Source of the DNA: Ruminococcaceae bacterium UBA1448
GTDB lineage: Bacteria; Bacillota; Clostridia; Oscillospirales; Ruminococcaceae
DNA length: 23,684 nucleotides
Assembly (NCBI GenBank): GCA_002329405.1
Contig: DCTE01000072.1
Coordinates: 232-23,915, forward strand
Direction: 5' to 3'
Part shown: positions 22,277 through 23,684 of the stretch, piece by piece
Layout: every line of letters begins with the position of its first letter
Numbering within the stretch: position 1 is the stretch's first letter
Made by a program: the position numbers and the translations under genes
Notes under the pieces: model-generated
What the model was told of the DNA's origin: nothing
Databases searched by the model: none
Seen by the model: the letters and a program-made list of their open reading frames with translations, nothing else

Positions 22277-22285
22277 CAGATGGGT

Positions 22286-22326
22286 AAAGGGGCGGTACTG
22301 ACAGATACCGCCCCTTTGACTTTTTC
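22286..22326 (+). terminator. Terminator of the desulfurase-iscU operon
   Basis: A perfect 12-bp stem AAAGGGGCGGTA/TACCGCCCCTTT (22286-22297 with 22306-22317), then GACTTTTTC. Confidence 0.93.
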
Positions 22327-22344
22327 ATATCTCTGTGGTACAAT
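22316..22344 (+). promoter_or_regulatory. Promoter of the GNAT gene, overlapping the preceding terminator
   Basis: TTGACT (22316-22321), a 17-base spacer and TACAAT (22339-22344) with TGG before the -10. The -35 shares bases with the stem foot and T tract of the iscU terminator. Confidence 0.8.
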
Positions 22345-22397
22345 ATAAAGTAGATTTGGAGAAAAGAGACCACAGGATATGGAAGGGAAGGGAGAAA

Positions 22398-22964
22398 ATG
22401 CTGAATTGGCGCGAGATTGGCGCGGAAGAACGGAAGGACTGGTTTGATACCAGACTGTGCCGGGATTTCCCCGCTGATGAGGTAAAACCGTTTGAACTGC
22501 TGGAAAAGCTGTGTGTACAGGGTGTTTATCATTGCTATATGTTTTATGAACAGCCGGAAACGCCGGTGGGATATGCCTATCTGATGACAGCGGGCAGATA
22601 TACCCTGCTGGACTATCTGGCTGTTGAACCATCTATGCGCGGCGGTGGGTATGGTTCGCAGATTCTTTCCATTCTGGTGGGAATGCTGCCGGAAGGGAAT
22701 ACCCTGATGATCGAAGCGGAGAACCCGGCTTGCGCGGTAAGTTTGGAAGATCGCAGTGTTCGGCTTGCACGGGTACGGTTTTATAAAAAAGCCGGGATGC
22801 GGATGACCGAGGTGTTGGAAAAGGAGTTCAATGTTGAATTTCGTATTCTGACCGGAGGGGCGGAGTTGCCTGACCGCGAAGTCGCGGACGGATTATCGGC
22901 TGTTTATGCAGCGATGCTGCCGGATACCGTATTCCGCCAGCAGTTTCAGGTGTGGATTCCCTAG
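22398..22964 (+). CDS. GNAT-family N-acetyltransferase
   Basis: A 188-residue protein. The acetyl-CoA-binding stretch YLAVEPSMRGGGYGSQIL (beta4-alpha3, with the R/Q-x-x-G-x-G/A pattern as RGGGYG) follows a beta strand YTLLD, and VRFYKKAGMR is the family's C-terminal FY..GF-type motif. The substrate is unknown. ATG at 22398 has GGGAG upstream; an in-frame ATG at 22335 overlaps the promoter and is rejected. Monocistronic between its own promoter and terminator. Confidence 0.85.
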   Translation: MLNWREIGAEERKDWFDTRLCRDFPADEVKPFELLEKLCVQGVYHCYMFYEQPETPVGYAYLMTAGRYTLLDYLAVEPSMRGGGYGSQILSILVGMLPEGNTLMIEAENPACAVSLEDRSVRLARVRFYKKAGMRMTEVLEKEFNVEFRILTGGAELPDREVADGLSAVYAAMLPDTVFRQQFQVWIP

Positions 22965-23002
22965 AAAGCTAAACGGCGGATCTGCCGGTATGAATAACAG
23001 AG

Positions 23003-23036
23003 ACGCTGTGCAGCAGGGACTGTATGGCGTTTTTTG
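23003..23036 (+). terminator. Terminator of the GNAT gene
   Basis: ACGCTGTGCAG (23003-23013) pairs with CTGTATGGCGT (23020-23030) over 11 positions with three G-U wobbles, loop CAGGGA, then TTTTTG. Confidence 0.82.
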
Positions 23037-23058
23037 TTTGGACGATTTTCCGGTAATT

Positions 23059-23079
23059 AATTAGTTAGCCTAACAAATT
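23059..23079. promoter_or_regulatory. DtxR/IdeR-like palindrome
   Basis: AATTAGTTAG-C-CTAACAAATT is symmetric in all but one base pair. Its core GTTAGCCTAAC matches the core of the iron-box consensus of DtxR/IdeR regulators (TTAGGTTAGCCTAACCTAA). It lies about 58 bases upstream of the -10 of the response-regulator gene. A second, weaker promoter-like pair TTGATA (23092-23097) and TATCAA (23114-23119) lies nearer. Confidence 0.45.
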
Positions 23080-23133
23080 CCAAATATATTTTTGATAAAT
23101 TTCACAAAACGGCTATCAATTCAAAAATGAACA

Positions 23134-23142
23134 TGATATAAT
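23134..23142 (+). promoter_or_regulatory. Extended -10 promoter of the response-regulator gene
   Basis: TGATATAAT (23134-23142) is a perfect extended -10; no good -35 is visible, so an activator may be needed. The leader of about 80 bases contains a GC-rich CCGG repeat segment (23176-23190). Confidence 0.6.
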
Positions 23143-23229
23143 GAAAATACCAATTAACAAACTAAGGGGGAGTACCGGCCTTCCGGGCTTTCCGTACATC
23201 ATAATCAACATGAAAGGAAGATGAAAACG

Positions 23230-23684
23230 ATGGCTTTGGGTAAGATTCTTGTGACAGATGATGATAAGAACATCTGCGAGCTGCTCAGACTGTATCTTGA
23301 AAAGGAAGGTTATAGTGTCATTCTGGCGCATGACGGCGAAGAGGCACTGTTAAAATTTGAGACGCTGCATCCCGATCTGATCCTGCTGGATATTATGCTG
23401 CCGGGACTGGACGGATGGCAGGTTTGCCGTGAGGTCCGTAAAAAGAGTCAGGTCCCGATCATTATGCTGACGGCTAAGGGTGAGACTTTTGATAAGGTAC
23501 TGGGACTGGAACTGGGCGCTGACGACTATGTTGTCAAACCTTTTGATACCAAGGAGATTGTCGCACGGATCAAAGCCGTCCTCAGAAGGGTTGGTCAGAA
23601 TAACCAGGCTTCTGATATCAAGGAAGTCAGCTATGACAAGCTGGTTGTCAATATGACCCGCTATGAGCTGAAGGTGGACGGCAA
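23230..23684 (+). CDS. OmpR/PhoB-family response regulator, N-terminal part (cut by window edge)
   Basis: The 151 visible residues hold a complete receiver domain: VTDDD (8-12), phosphoacceptor Asp54 in LLLDIMLPGLDG, Thr81 in IIMLTAKG and Lys103 in VVKPFD. The linker and the beginning of an OmpR-type winged-helix domain (YDKLVVNMTRYELKVDG) follow. A partner histidine kinase would usually come next but is outside the window. I choose ATG 23230; an ATG at 23221 lies only two bases after the AAAGGA site. Unlike the ANTAR protein, all phosphorylation residues are present. Confidence 0.93.
   Translation, partial: MALGKILVTDDDKNICELLRLYLEKEGYSVILAHDGEEALLKFETLHPDLILLDIMLPGLDGWQVCREVRKKSQVPIIMLTAKGETFDKVLGLELGADDYVVKPFDTKEIVARIKAVLRRVGQNNQASDIKEVSYDKLVVNMTRYELKVDG

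Overview
The window looks like a chromosomal segment of a gut-type Clostridia bacterium, probably in or near Oscillospiraceae/Ruminococcaceae. This is inferred from gene content: a glutamine synthetase next to an ANTAR regulator, a DAP dehydrogenase, a PadR-DUF2812 pair, a DUF6440 protein, class II GalT, and consensus sigma-A promoters with AAGGAGG-type ribosome binding sites. I see no rRNA, tRNA, CRISPR array, insertion sequence or phage gene. Most of it is ordinary housekeeping DNA; the interest lies in the intergenic regulatory structures.

Layout: (1) 1-5075, minus strand: glnA, an ANTAR regulator with a degenerate receiver, purF, carA and dapF (cut by the window edge). This is a block built around making and using glutamine. 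The 116-base gap before purF is almost entirely foldable and has a pseudoknot-like design. (2) 5550-6515, minus: prmA with its own promoter and terminator. (3) 6774-10996, plus: a Gfo/Idh/MocA oxidoreductase with a perfect cre/LacI-type operator at its predicted start site, then a galK-galT operon behind a structured leader with a possible 11-codon leader peptide. (4) 11080-12202, minus: ogt overlapping a PAT-like acetyltransferase.

(5) 12313-16265, minus: a complete multistep phosphorelay in one operon: REC-HD-GYP output protein, stand-alone HPt, and membrane hybrid histidine kinase with an extracellular sensor. (6) 16512-17594, minus: DUF6440 small protein, PadR repressor and DUF2812 membrane protein, plausibly one operon autoregulated through ATATAT-centred operators overlapping a consensus promoter. 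(7) 17840-20443, plus: ddh (meso-DAP dehydrogenase), then a sodium:neurotransmitter-symporter family transporter with a structured leader. (8) 20628-22276, plus: cysteine desulfurase and IscU/NifU-type scaffold behind a perfect 31-bp palindrome that covers the -35 box and resembles Rrf2-family (IscR/CymR) operators. (9) 22398-23684, plus: a GNAT acetyltransferase and the start of an OmpR-family response regulator, with a DtxR-like palindrome between them.

Metabolically, dapF and ddh both serve meso-DAP/lysine synthesis. glnA, purF and carA join ammonia assimilation to purine and pyrimidine synthesis. galK and galT are the Leloir steps for galactose. All functional calls come from reading motifs; no database search was run.
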